Shown: piece after piece, positions 17,652 to 24,956 of the stretch
Layout: each line of letters begins with the position of its first letter
Position numbering within the stretch: the first letter of the stretch is position 1
NCBI GenBank assembly: GCA_963703235.1
Contig: OY969802.1
Location: forward strand, 1,736,001-1,800,000
Reading direction: 5' to 3'
Source of the DNA: VRUE01 sp963703235
GTDB taxonomy: Bacteria > Actinomycetota > Thermoleophilia > Solirubrobacterales > 70-9
Length of the DNA stretch: 64,000 nucleotides
Program-made: the position numbers and the translations under genes
The notes under the pieces: model-generated
Told to the model about the DNA's origin: nothing
Databases searched by the model: none
What the model saw: the letters and a program-made list of their open reading frames with translations, nothing else

Positions 17652-18005
17652 CTACACCAGCTCTAGGTAGACCATCTCCGTCGAGTCCGACTTGCGCGGC
17701 CCCAGCTTGACGATCCGCGTGTAGCCCCCAGGCCGCTCGACGTACCGCGGCGCCACCTCCTCGAACAGCTTGTGCACCACGAACTTGTCGTTGTGCAGCG
17801 TCGCCAGCGCCTGTCGGCGAGCGTGCAGGTCACCCCGCTTGGCGAGCGTGATCAACTGCTCGACCTCGGGCTTGACCGCCTTCGCCTTCGCCTGGCTGGT
17901 CTTGATCCGCTCGTGCTCGATCAGCTGCTTGGAGAGGTTGGAGAGCAGCGACTCCCGGTGGGAGGCGTCGCGGCTCAGCTTGTTTCGCTTCTTGCGGTGG
18001 CGCAT
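17652..18005 (-). CDS. rplQ: 50S ribosomal protein L17 (bL17)
   Basis: 117 residues, the usual length. MRHRKKRNKLSRDASHRESLLSNL is the conserved L17 start and the protein ends ...DSTEMVYLELV. L17 binds 23S rRNA near the exit tunnel. It is the last gene of the long ribosomal run and follows rpoA, as in most bacteria. Its final codons GAGATGGTCTAC are duplicated in inverted orientation 140 bp downstream, on the far side of a palindromic element. Confidence 0.98.
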   Translation of the reverse strand: MRHRKKRNKLSRDASHRESLLSNLSKQLIEHERIKTSQAKAKAVKPEVEQLITLAKRGDLHARRQALATLHNDKFVVHKLFEEVAPRYVERPGGYTRIVKLGPRKSDSTEMVYLELV

Positions 18006-18036
18006 CCCGTCTCCCTGGCTCGCTCCGGCGCCTTCC

Positions 18037-19023
18037 TCAATCCTGCTGCAGATCGAGGCCGCGCGACTGCAGGGTCTCGATCACTTCCTCGATCGACTTC
18101 GAGCCGAAATTGGGGATCGCGTTCAACTCGGTCCGAGTCTTGCGCACCAGGTCGCCGACCGTCTGCACGCCGGCCCGCTTGAGGCAGTTGTAGGAGCGCA
18201 CGCCCAGCTCCAGCTCCTCGATCAGAATCTCGTCGAGGCCGTTGCTGGCGGCCACCGAGGAGGCGTCGCCACCACCGCCGGCCAGACCTTCGACCGGCAT
18301 CGGAGCCAGCGCCTCGCGGGCGGTCAGTTCCTCGACCCGCTCGGCGTCGGTGAAGATCGCCAGCGTCTTGATCAGAATCTCGGAGGCCTCACGCAGGGCC
18401 GCGCCCGGCTCGATCGAGCCGTCGGTCTCCAGCTCCAGGGTCAGCTTGTCGAAGTCGGTGCGCTGACCGACACGGGCCGAGGCGACCGAGTAGGAGGCGC
18501 GGCGGATCGGCGAGAAGATCGAGTCGATCGGGATCACGCCGATCGGCTGCTCGTCGGACTTGTTCTCTTCGGCCGGCGAGTAGCCGCGGCCGCGGCCGAT
18601 CGTCAGGTAGACCTCGAGTTTGGTTTTTTTCTCCAGCGTCGCGATCGGCGCCTCGGGGTTGAGGATCTCCACCCCGGAGGGCAGATCGATGTCCTTGGCC
18701 TTGACCTCGCCGGGGCCGGTGGCTACCAGCGGCGCCTCGACCTCGTCGGCGTCGGTGTGCATGCGGACGACGAGCTCCTTCAGGTTGAGGACGATGTCGG
18801 TGACGTCCTCTTTGACGCCCGGCACGCTCGAGAACTCGTGCGCTACGCCCTCGATACGGACGCTGATGACGGCGGCGCCGCCCAGCGACGAGAGCAACAC
18901 GCGGCGGAGGCTGTTGCCGAACGTGTAGCCGAAGCCCTTGTCGAGGGGCTCGATGGTGAAGGTACCGCGACGGTCGTCGACCTTGTCTGCAGTGATGCGG
19001 GGGACCTGGAAGTCAGTGGTCAT
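18037..19023 (-). CDS. rpoA: DNA-directed RNA polymerase alpha subunit
   Basis: 328 residues in the standard two-domain form. The N-terminal domain (about 1-230) dimerises and nucleates core assembly, with GFGYTFGNSLRRVLLSSL near the start; a flexible linker with Gly-rich GGGGDASS follows; the C-terminal domain (about 255-328) has LIEELELGVRSYNCLKRAGVQTV for contacts with UP elements and activators, ending LQSRGLDLQQD. It sits between rpsD and rplQ as expected for the alpha operon. No anomaly seen. Confidence 0.98.
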   Translation of the reverse strand: MTTDFQVPRITADKVDDRRGTFTIEPLDKGFGYTFGNSLRRVLLSSLGGAAVISVRIEGVAHEFSSVPGVKEDVTDIVLNLKELVVRMHTDADEVEAPLVATGPGEVKAKDIDLPSGVEILNPEAPIATLEKKTKLEVYLTIGRGRGYSPAEENKSDEQPIGVIPIDSIFSPIRRASYSVASARVGQRTDFDKLTLELETDGSIEPGAALREASEILIKTLAIFTDAERVEELTAREALAPMPVEGLAGGGGDASSVAASNGLDEILIEELELGVRSYNCLKRAGVQTVGDLVRKTRTELNAIPNFGSKSIEEVIETLQSRGLDLQQD

Positions 19024-19070
19024 GCGTTCCTTGGGTATGCGTGTTCAGAAGTTCCGGGGCTGGGACTGGA

Positions 19071-19691
19071 CTACTTGGAGTACAGCTCTACGATCAGCTG
19101 CTCCTGCACCGGTGCCGAGATCTCCGCGCGCTCCGGATAGCGAAGGACCTTGGCGGTGAGCGAGTCGTGGTCGGCCTGCAGCCAGGCCGGCACGGTGGAT
19201 ACGAGTTCAGTCGCCTTGCGGATCGTGTCGGTGGCGGCCGAATCGGGCTTGATCGAGATGATGTCCTCGGGACGAACCTGGTAGGAGGGCACGTCGACCC
19301 GGCGGCCGTTGACCATCCAGTGACCGTGACGGACCAGCTGGCGCGCCTGGCGCCGCGAGGCGGCGAAGCCGAGCCGGACCAGGACGTTGTCGAGGCGGGA
19401 CTCGAGCAGGCGCAACAGGTTCTCGCCGGTCACGCCCTCCTGGCGCGAAGCCTTGTCGTAGTAGGCGCGGAACTGACTCTCCAGCACCTGGTAGTAGCGG
19501 CGGGTCTTCTGCTTCTCGCGCAGCTGCACGCGGTACTCGGACTGGCGCATGCGGCCGCGGCCGTGCTCGCCGGGCGGGTAGGAGCGACGCTCGACCCCGC
19601 ACTTGTCGGTGAAGCAGCGCTCGCCCTTGAGGAAGAGCTTCTGGCCCTCGCGGCGGCACTGCTTGCACTGGGCACCGGTGTCGCGCGCCAT
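19071..19691 (-). CDS. rpsD: 30S ribosomal protein S4 (uS4)
   Basis: 206 residues. MARDTGAQCKQCRREGQKLFLKGERC holds a CxxC...C zinc-binding pattern, so this is the zinc-containing form, followed by the S4 RNA-binding fold (SRLDNVLVRLGFAASRRQAR) and VNGRRVDVPS. S4 is a primary 16S rRNA binder that nucleates the 30S body, and in many bacteria it represses the alpha operon. The ATG shares one base with the rpsK stop codon. Confidence 0.98.
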   Translation of the reverse strand: MARDTGAQCKQCRREGQKLFLKGERCFTDKCGVERRSYPPGEHGRGRMRQSEYRVQLREKQKTRRYYQVLESQFRAYYDKASRQEGVTGENLLRLLESRLDNVLVRLGFAASRRQARQLVRHGHWMVNGRRVDVPSYQVRPEDIISIKPDSAATDTIRKATELVSTVPAWLQADHDSLTAKVLRYPERAEISAPVQEQLIVELYSK

Positions 19692-20092
19692 CAGACACGC
19701 CTCCGCTTCTTCGGCCGACAGCCGTTGTGGGCCTGCGGGGAGACGTCCTTGACCGTGGTCACTTCGAGGCCGGCCGCCTGCAGCGAGCGGATCGCCGTCT
19801 CGCGGCCCGAGCCGGCGCCCTTGGCGAAGACCTCGACCTTTTCGAGGCCGTGCTCCATGCCCTTCTTGGCCGCCGCGTCGGCGGTCACCTGAGCGGCGAA
19901 CGGGGTCGACTTGCGCGAGCCTTTGAAGCCGGTCGAGCCGGCCGACTCCCAGGCGATCACGTTGCCCTGGGTATCGGTGAGGGTGACGATCGTGTTGTTG
20001 AAGGAAGTCTTGATATGCGCCTGCCCGTAGGCGATGTTCTTCTTGACGCGGCGCCGGGTGCGCCCTTTGCCGGGTTTCTTGGCTGCGGCCAT
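19691..20092 (-). CDS. rpsK: 30S ribosomal protein S11 (uS11)
   Basis: 133 residues. An N-terminal basic segment (KKPGKGRTRRRVKKN) precedes IAYGQAHIKTSFNNTIVTLTD, and the protein ends with the highly conserved HNGCRPKKRRRV. S11 lies on the platform near the P and E sites. It is placed between rpsM and rpsD as usual, 8 bp from rpsM and overlapping rpsD. Confidence 0.98.
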   Translation of the reverse strand: MAAAKKPGKGRTRRRVKKNIAYGQAHIKTSFNNTIVTLTDTQGNVIAWESAGSTGFKGSRKSTPFAAQVTADAAAKKGMEHGLEKVEVFAKGAGSGRETAIRSLQAAGLEVTTVKDVSPQAHNGCRPKKRRRV

Positions 20093-20100
20093 CGTTCGCC

Positions 20101-20472
20101 CTAGGCCTTCCGCTTGCCGGCGACGCTCATCCGGCGCGGACCCTTGCGGCCGCGCGCGTTGGTCTTCGTCCGCTGGCCGCGAACCGGCAGGCCGCGGCGA
20201 TGCCGCAGGCCCCGGTAGGCGCCGATCTCCATCAACCGTTTGACGTCCTGGGAGCGCTCGCGCCGCAGGTCGCCCTCGACCTCGCGCCGCTCGACTGCCT
20301 CGCGCAGGCGCACGACCTCGTCCTCGGTCAAATCCTTGACGGCGGTGTTCGGATCGACCTTGGCCTCGGCGAGGATCTCGCCAGCCGTCGAGCGCCCGAT
20401 CCCGAAGATGTAGGTGAGACCGATCTCGACCCGCTTGTTGACCGGGATGTTGATCCCTGCGATGCGCGCCAT
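20101..20472 (-). CDS. rpsM: 30S ribosomal protein S13 (uS13)
   Basis: 123 residues. MARIAGINIPVNKRVEIGLTYIFGIG is the standard N-terminus; GLRHRRGLPVRGQRTKTNARGRKGP is the conserved basic C-terminal tail that contacts P-site tRNA. S13 forms part of the 30S head and bridges to the 50S subunit. It follows rpmJ by 9 bp. No anomaly seen. Confidence 0.98.
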   Translation of the reverse strand: MARIAGINIPVNKRVEIGLTYIFGIGRSTAGEILAEAKVDPNTAVKDLTEDEVVRLREAVERREVEGDLRRERSQDVKRLMEIGAYRGLRHRRGLPVRGQRTKTNARGRKGPRRMSVAGKRKA

Positions 20473-20481
20473 GTCCGACCC

Positions 20482-20595
20482 CTAACCCTGCCGCTGCTTG
20501 TGACGCGGGTTCTGGCAGATCACGAGGACCGCGCCGTTACGGCGGATCACCTTGCACTTTTCGCACATCGGCTTTACGGAAGCTCGGACCTTCAT
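20482..20595 (-). CDS. rpmJ: 50S ribosomal protein L36 (bL36)
   Basis: 37 residues: MKVRASVKPMCEKCKVIRR followed by CQNPRHKQRQG. The CxxC...C...H pattern marks the zinc-binding form. The longer open frame upstream is not part of the protein; the start is fixed by similarity at ATG 20595. In most bacteria infA lies immediately upstream; here it does not. The 171 bp before the start hold GC-rich hairpins (for example GGCCCACTGGGCC) that may be a leader for the alpha operon. Confidence 0.97.
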   Translation of the reverse strand: MKVRASVKPMCEKCKVIRRNGAVLVICQNPRHKQRQG

Positions 20596-20766
20596 CGCTC
20601 CGGTGTCGTTTCGAATACAGGACTCCCGCCCGCCCCAGGAGTCGGGCAAGCGGGCACGACCGGCCCACTGGGCCGAACGGGAAAGATAGCAGGGGACAGG
20701 CGTGGGGCGGCGCGCCGTCGACCCCGTAAGGGGGAGAGTTCGCCATCGCCGGAGCTTAGAAGGGGA

Positions 20767-20961
20767 ATGGTCGTCACGATCGAGATCCTGGATCTTCCGA
20801 TCCAGCTTTTCGCCGTGGGGACAGCCGTGGGCACGATGTCCGCACTGTCCCGCCACGCGAAGACCGGCGAGGTCGATCGCTGGCCTATTCACGTGGCGGT
20901 CTGGTCCGTTGCTCTGTTCCTCTTCGGAATCCTCCTTGCGCTGCTCGACGCGCTAACCTGA
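20767..20961 (+). CDS. Small two-helix membrane protein, unknown function
   Basis: 64 residues, MVVTIEILDLPIQLFAVG. Two hydrophobic segments (about 10-25 and 44-62, VAVWSVALFLFGILLALLD) surround a polar loop RHAKTGEVDRWP. The ATG is preceded by AAGGGG. It lies on the strand opposite the ribosomal genes, in the place where infA is normally found, and the following small membrane gene starts 5 bp after its stop. No family recognised. The layout resembles the pair at 2059-2482. Confidence 0.5.
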   Translation: MVVTIEILDLPIQLFAVGTAVGTMSALSRHAKTGEVDRWPIHVAVWSVALFLFGILLALLDALT

Positions 20962-20965
20962 CCCA

Positions 20966-21313
20966 ATGATTTATGCAGACAAGACATCTCGTGGGCGTTC
21001 TGCTCCTTTCGGCCGCGCAAGGCGCGTTCTTCTCTACGGCTATGCCTTCACCGCAGCTCTCGGGACCATCGTTGGCGCTCTGGTCGCAACAGAAGACTGG
21101 AGCCACGGTCTCACGTTGATGTTCGGGGCACTCAGCGGGATGGCGGTGTGCGGGCCGGCCGTATACAGGGAATTGGCTGACGATCTTCGCCGGTTGCTCC
21201 GTCAGGCGCAGCCGCAATCGGAGCGTGTACAGATCGACCGGAGACAGAGACTCAATCGTCTTCGTGCCACGGAGTCAATATCCGCGGGCCGTCGGCAGTC
21301 ACGGCGACGGTGA
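20966..21313 (+). CDS. Small membrane protein, unknown function
   Basis: 115 residues starting MIYADKTSRGRSAPFGRARR. Two hydrophobic segments (about 22-42 VLLYGYAFTAALGTIVGALVA and 49-66 LTLMFGALSGMAVCGPAV) are followed by a charged, Arg-rich tail (ELADDLRRLLRQ, then RRQRLNRLR). The last 62 bp overlap the 3' end of map on the other strand, so the final 20 residues may be an accident of the opposing frame or the result of insertion. It is probably cotranscribed with the 64-residue gene before it. Function unknown. Confidence 0.5.
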   Translation: MIYADKTSRGRSAPFGRARRVLLYGYAFTAALGTIVGALVATEDWSHGLTLMFGALSGMAVCGPAVYRELADDLRRLLRQAQPQSERVQIDRRQRLNRLRATESISAGRRQSRRR

Positions 21314-22019
21314 ACTCGAAATGGGCGGCGAGGGAGCCGTCCTGGGAGTAGACGGCCCAGCCGTCGTCGCCCATCCGGACCAGCGGGCCGCCGGCGTTGA
21401 CCATCGGCTCGATCGCCAGCACCGTTCCCTCCTCCAGCAGCGGCCCCTTGCCGGGTTCGCCGAAGTTGGGAACCTGCGGCTCCTCGTGCATCTCGCGCCC
21501 GATCCCGTGCCCGACCAGGGTGCGGATGATCGAGAGCCCCTCCATCTCCACCGTCTTCTGGATCGTCGCCGAGACGTCGCCGAGATGGTTGCCTGGCCGC
21601 ATCTGCTCGGCCCCGGCGAACAGGGCCGCCTGGGTCACGTCGAGCAGCTTGCGGGCCTCGGCGCCGACCTCGCCGATCGGAACCGTGATTGCCGCGTCCG
21701 AGACCCAGCCGTCCTTGACGACGCCGACGTCGATCGAGAGCACGTCGCCGCGCTTCAGCTCGTAGGGGCCGGGGATGCCGTGGACGACCATCGAGTTCGG
21801 CGAGGAGCAGATCGAGGCGGGGAAGCCGCGGTAGCCCTTGAAGGCCGGCTCCGCCCCCTGCGAACGGATGAACTTGTCCGCGGCCGCGTCGAGCTCCTTG
21901 GTCGTCACGCCGGCCCGGGCCTTGGCGCCCAGCATCCGCAGACAACGGACGAGGACCTGCCCCGAGGCGGCCATCTGCTCGAGCTGCTCGGGGGTCTTGC
22001 GGATGATCATCCGGTACAC
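21252..22019 (-). CDS. map: Methionine aminopeptidase, type I
   Basis: 255 residues. Removes the initiator Met from nascent proteins. The five metal ligands of the pita-bread fold are visible in order: Asp in LSIDVGVV, Asp in VSDAAIT, His in VGHGIGREMHEEP, Glu in AIEPM, Glu in HFEFTVAV. The start is GTG 22019 with GGGAGG 8 nt upstream; an ATG three codons later (MIIRKTPEQLEQM) is the alternative. It follows adk, as is usual in the spc/alpha region, but infA does not follow it. Confidence 0.97.
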   Translation of the reverse strand: MYRMIIRKTPEQLEQMAASGQVLVRCLRMLGAKARAGVTTKELDAAADKFIRSQGAEPAFKGYRGFPASICSSPNSMVVHGIPGPYELKRGDVLSIDVGVVKDGWVSDAAITVPIGEVGAEARKLLDVTQAALFAGAEQMRPGNHLGDVSATIQKTVEMEGLSIIRTLVGHGIGREMHEEPQVPNFGEPGKGPLLEEGTVLAIEPMVNAGGPLVRMGDDGWAVYSQDGSLAAHFEFTVAVTADGPRILTPWHEDD

Positions 22020-22041
22020 GCTAGCCGCCTCCCGCCAAGGA

Positions 22042-22722
22042 CTAGATGGCCTCGTCGGCTTCCAGCTTCAGCGTCGCCAACGTGCGCTGCAACTCGGTCG
22101 CGACGTCGTCCGGTGCGGCGGCGCCGTCGATCCGCCGCAGCAGGCTCTGGTGGTCGTAGAAGTCGATCAGCGGCTCGGTCTTCTCGTGGTACTGGTCGAG
22201 CCGGTGTCGGATCACCTCCGGCTTGTCGTCGTCGCGCACGGTCAGTTCGCTGCCGTCGACGTCGCAGACGCCGTCGCGCTCCGGGGGGTTGAGCTCGGTG
22301 TGGAAGACGTGGCCGTTCTCGACGCAGGTGCGGCGCCCGCCCAGCCGTCGCAACACCTCCTCGTCCTCGGCGTCGATCAGCAGCACCCCGGTCAGGCTCC
22401 TGCCGAGCTCGTCCAGCTTCGCCGCCAGCGCCTCGGCCTGCGGGACCGTGCGTGGGAAGCCGTCGAGGATGAAGCCGTCGGCGGCCTCGCTGGAGTCGAT
22501 CCGCTCGGCGATCGCCCCGACGATCACCTCGTCGGGGACCAGGTCGCCCCGGTCCATGTACGCCTTCGCCGCTCGCCCCAGCTCGGTTCCCTCGCGGACC
22601 GCCGCCCGCAGGATGTCGCCGGTCGCGTAGTAGGGCAGGCGCAGGTCCTCCTGCAACCGCTCCCCCTGGGTGCCCTTGCCCGAGCCGGGCGGGCCCAGGA
22701 GCACTAGGTTCAGCTCCGGCAT
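22042..22722 (-). CDS. adk: Adenylate kinase
   Basis: 226 residues. Interconverts ATP + AMP and 2 ADP. The P-loop is LLGPPGSGKGTQ near residue 8; the AMP-binding segment is ATGDILRAAV; DGFPRT is present; the LID (about 127-165) contains RRTCVENGHVFH and GVCDVDG. That LID keeps only two cysteines plus His and Asp at places where zinc-binding enzymes have Cys residues, so metal binding is uncertain. It lies between secY and map as in most bacteria. Confidence 0.97.
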   Translation of the reverse strand: MPELNLVLLGPPGSGKGTQGERLQEDLRLPYYATGDILRAAVREGTELGRAAKAYMDRGDLVPDEVIVGAIAERIDSSEAADGFILDGFPRTVPQAEALAAKLDELGRSLTGVLLIDAEDEEVLRRLGGRRTCVENGHVFHTELNPPERDGVCDVDGSELTVRDDDKPEVIRHRLDQYHEKTEPLIDFYDHQSLLRRIDGAAAPDDVATELQRTLATLKLEADEAI

Positions 22723-22732
22723 TCGGCGGAGA

Positions 22733-24007
22733 CTATTTGAGGAAGCCCTCGTAGTTGCGCATCATCAGCTGCGCCTCGAGCTGCTTGACCGTGTCCAGCG
22801 CAACGCCGACCACGATCAGGATCGAGGTGCCGCCGAAGAAGAAGTTGGCCGAGGTCTGGCTGAACAGGATCGTCGGCAGCGCCGCCACGGCGCCCAGGTA
22901 GAGGGCGCCGGGGAAGGTCAGCCGCGAGAGGATCCGGTCGAGGTACTCGGCGGTCGGTCGGCCGGGCCGCACGCCGGGGATGAAGCCGCCGTATTTCTTC
23001 AGGTTGTCGGCCTGGTCGACGGGGTTGAAGGTGACCGCCGTGTAGAAGTAGGTGAAGACGACGATGAAGAACACCTCGCCAGCCACGTAGGCCCAGGTGT
23101 TGGGACCGAAGAAGGCGGCGAAGTCGAGTGCGGCCGGGGTGTTGAGCAACTGCCCGATCGTCGGCGGGAAGGCCATGATCGAGGCGGCGAAGATGACCGG
23201 AATGACGCCGGCCATGTTGACCCGCAGCGGCAGGTAGGTGGAGCCGCCCGAGGTCATTTTGCGCCCGACGACGCGTTTCGCGTACTGGACCGGGATCCGC
23301 CGCTGCCCCTCCTGGACGAAGACGATCGCGACGATCACCGCCAGCGCCACGAAGGGCATCATCACGACGAAGACCTGGTCGGGATTGGTCCACCAGGCCT
23401 GGACTCCCCCGGGCAGGCCGGAGACGATCGAGGCGAAGATCATCAGCGAGATGCCGTTGCCGATGCCGCGCTGGGTGATCAGCTCGCCCAGCCACATCAG
23501 CAGGGTGCAGCCGGCGGTGAGGCAGATCACGATCAGCAGGACTTTGGTGCCGCTGAGGGCGCCGAGCAGGTTGCCGCCGCCGGCCTGGTTGCCGAAGGAG
23601 CGGAAGAGGAAGACGAAGCCCCAGGACTGGGCGAACGCCAGGCCGACGGTCAGGTAGCGCGTGTACTGGGTGATCTTCTGCTGGCCGACCTCGCCTTCTT
23701 TCTGCAGCTTCTCCAGCGAAGGGACGACGACGGTCAGCAGCTGCAGGATGATCGAGGCGGTGATGTAGGGCATGATCCCCAGCGCGAACAGCGAGAGCCG
23801 TTCCAGCGCGCCGCCCGAGAAGAGGCTGAGGAAGCCGAGGATGTTGTCGCCGGCGAAGTTGCTCGAGAGTTCCTTGACCGCATCCGCATCGACGCCTGGC
23901 GCCGGGATGTAGGCGCCGAGCCGGTACAGCAGCAGCATCGCCGCCGTGAAGAGCAGTTTCTTGCGGATGTCGGCGACGCTGAAAGCGTTCGCAATAGTCC
24001 TGAGCAT
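22733..24007 (-). CDS. secY: Protein translocase subunit SecY
   Basis: 424 residues with about ten membrane helices. It forms the protein-conducting channel with SecE (encoded at 54826-55347) and SecG. The N-terminus ANAFSVADIRKKLLFTAAMLLLYRLGAYIPAPG and the motif GIMPYITASIILQLL (plug region and helix 2) are typical; the C-terminal cytoplasmic end is LMMRNYEGFLK. The ATG overlaps the rplO stop by one base (TAATG). No anomaly seen. Confidence 0.98.
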   Translation of the reverse strand: MLRTIANAFSVADIRKKLLFTAAMLLLYRLGAYIPAPGVDADAVKELSSNFAGDNILGFLSLFSGGALERLSLFALGIMPYITASIILQLLTVVVPSLEKLQKEGEVGQQKITQYTRYLTVGLAFAQSWGFVFLFRSFGNQAGGGNLLGALSGTKVLLIVICLTAGCTLLMWLGELITQRGIGNGISLMIFASIVSGLPGGVQAWWTNPDQVFVVMMPFVALAVIVAIVFVQEGQRRIPVQYAKRVVGRKMTSGGSTYLPLRVNMAGVIPVIFAASIMAFPPTIGQLLNTPAALDFAAFFGPNTWAYVAGEVFFIVVFTYFYTAVTFNPVDQADNLKKYGGFIPGVRPGRPTAEYLDRILSRLTFPGALYLGAVAALPTILFSQTSANFFFGGTSILIVVGVALDTVKQLEAQLMMRNYEGFLK

Positions 24008-24564
24008 TAGGGCTCCAGAGTGTGACAGGAACCGCCGGCAGCCTCGATCTTCTCCTTGGCTGCCGCGCTGAAGCCGTGCGCGTGGACCTCGAGCTTCTTC
24101 GAGACCTCGCCGCGGGCCAGGACCTTGACCGGATCGGAGCCCTTCGCCAGCCCTTTCTCCTTCAGCGTGGCGGGCGTTACCTCCGCCCCGGCATCGAAGC
24201 GCTCCTCGAGGTCGCCGACGTTGACGGGCTGGGTCGAGGTGCGGAATTTCTCGAACGGCATCGACTGCTTTTTGTGCGGGCCGCGGAGCTTTCGCATCCG
24301 CATGTGGATCGGGTTCTGCCCGCCCTCGTAGCCGGCCTTGCGCTTGGAGCCCGAGCGTGAGCCGGCGCCTTTGTGACCGCGCCCCGAGGTCTTGCCGAGG
24401 CCGCTGCCCTCGCCGCGCCCGAGCCGCTTGCGCGGCCGTTTCGAGCCTGGCTTAGGCCGCAGGTTGTGCAGCCCGATCTCCTGCGACCGCTCGCTCGGCC
24501 CGGAGTCCTTCGCGTCAGAGCCTTTGGCTTTCGCGGCTTTCTCTTTGCTCGCTTTCTCAGCCAC
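24007..24564 (-). CDS. rplO: 50S ribosomal protein L15 (uL15)
   Basis: About 185 residues. The start is GTG 24564 with GGAGG 7 nt upstream and an 8-bp overlap with the end of rpmD. The first 38 residues (VAEKASKEKAAKAKGSDAKD and onward) are a Lys/Ala/Ser-rich extension not present in typical L15, which begins at IGLHNLRPKPGSKRPRKRLG. The central Gly-Arg segment GRGEGSGLGKTSGRGHKG and the C-terminal domain are normal. L15 is a late-assembly 23S rRNA binder. Confidence 0.96.
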   Translation of the reverse strand: MAEKASKEKAAKAKGSDAKDSGPSERSQEIGLHNLRPKPGSKRPRKRLGRGEGSGLGKTSGRGHKGAGSRSGSKRKAGYEGGQNPIHMRMRKLRGPHKKQSMPFEKFRTSTQPVNVGDLEERFDAGAEVTPATLKEKGLAKGSDPVKVLARGEVSKKLEVHAHGFSAAAKEKIEAAGGSCHTLEP

Positions 24565-24736
24565 CGTCGACCTCCACCAAGTGGGACACAACCCGGATCT
24601 GTCCCTGCAACTGCGGCGAATCCTTCCGCTCCACAGCCTTCCCGATCCCCCCCAGCCCAAGCGCCTTCAAAGTCGCTTTCTGAGCAGGATTGGTCCCAGC
24701 GGCCGACTTCACCTGCTTGATCTTCACAGCACTCAC
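24557..24736 (-). CDS. rpmD: 50S ribosomal protein L30 (uL30)
   Basis: 59 residues: MSAVKIKQVKSAAGTNPAQK, then LKALGLGGIGKAVERKDSPQ and IRVVSHLVEVDGG. The L30 fold and length are normal. GTG 24736 is the likely start (GTG 24727 is an alternative). The start forms a GTGA overlap with the stop codon of a reading frame that encodes an acidic tail, not with the current rpsE frame; this is evidence that rpsE originally ended here. It overlaps rplO by 8 bp. Confidence 0.95.
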   Translation of the reverse strand: MSAVKIKQVKSAAGTNPAQKATLKALGLGGIGKAVERKDSPQLQGQIRVVSHLVEVDGG

Positions 24737-24956
24737 GACTGGCCCTCCTCAGCTGGAGGCGCCGGAGCCTCCACCGGAGTCGCATCACTGGAGACCGTGG
24801 GGTCGACCGGCTCGGCCGGCGCCTCAGCAGCTTCGCCGGAGGCGGGCTCCTGCGCCGCATCGCCCGGGGCACTCACCTCAGCGGCCGGGTCTGCCGGCTG
24901 CTCGGCCTGGGCTTCAGCATCAGCAGCCGGGCTTGCCGGGGGACCATCCGTTCCTT
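24733..24956 (-). other. Displaced acidic tail of ribosomal protein S5, now out of frame
   Basis: A frame open from within the family C palindrome to a TGA at 24733 encodes an Ala/Pro/Glu-rich, disordered-type sequence (EGTDGPPASPAADAEAQAEQ ... PAPPAEEGQS), like the tails of S17 and L5 nearby. It ends in a GTGA overlap with rpmD. It is offset by one base from the rpsE frame, and the offset arises inside the 73-bp palindromic element. Probably the former C-terminus of S5. Confidence 0.7.
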
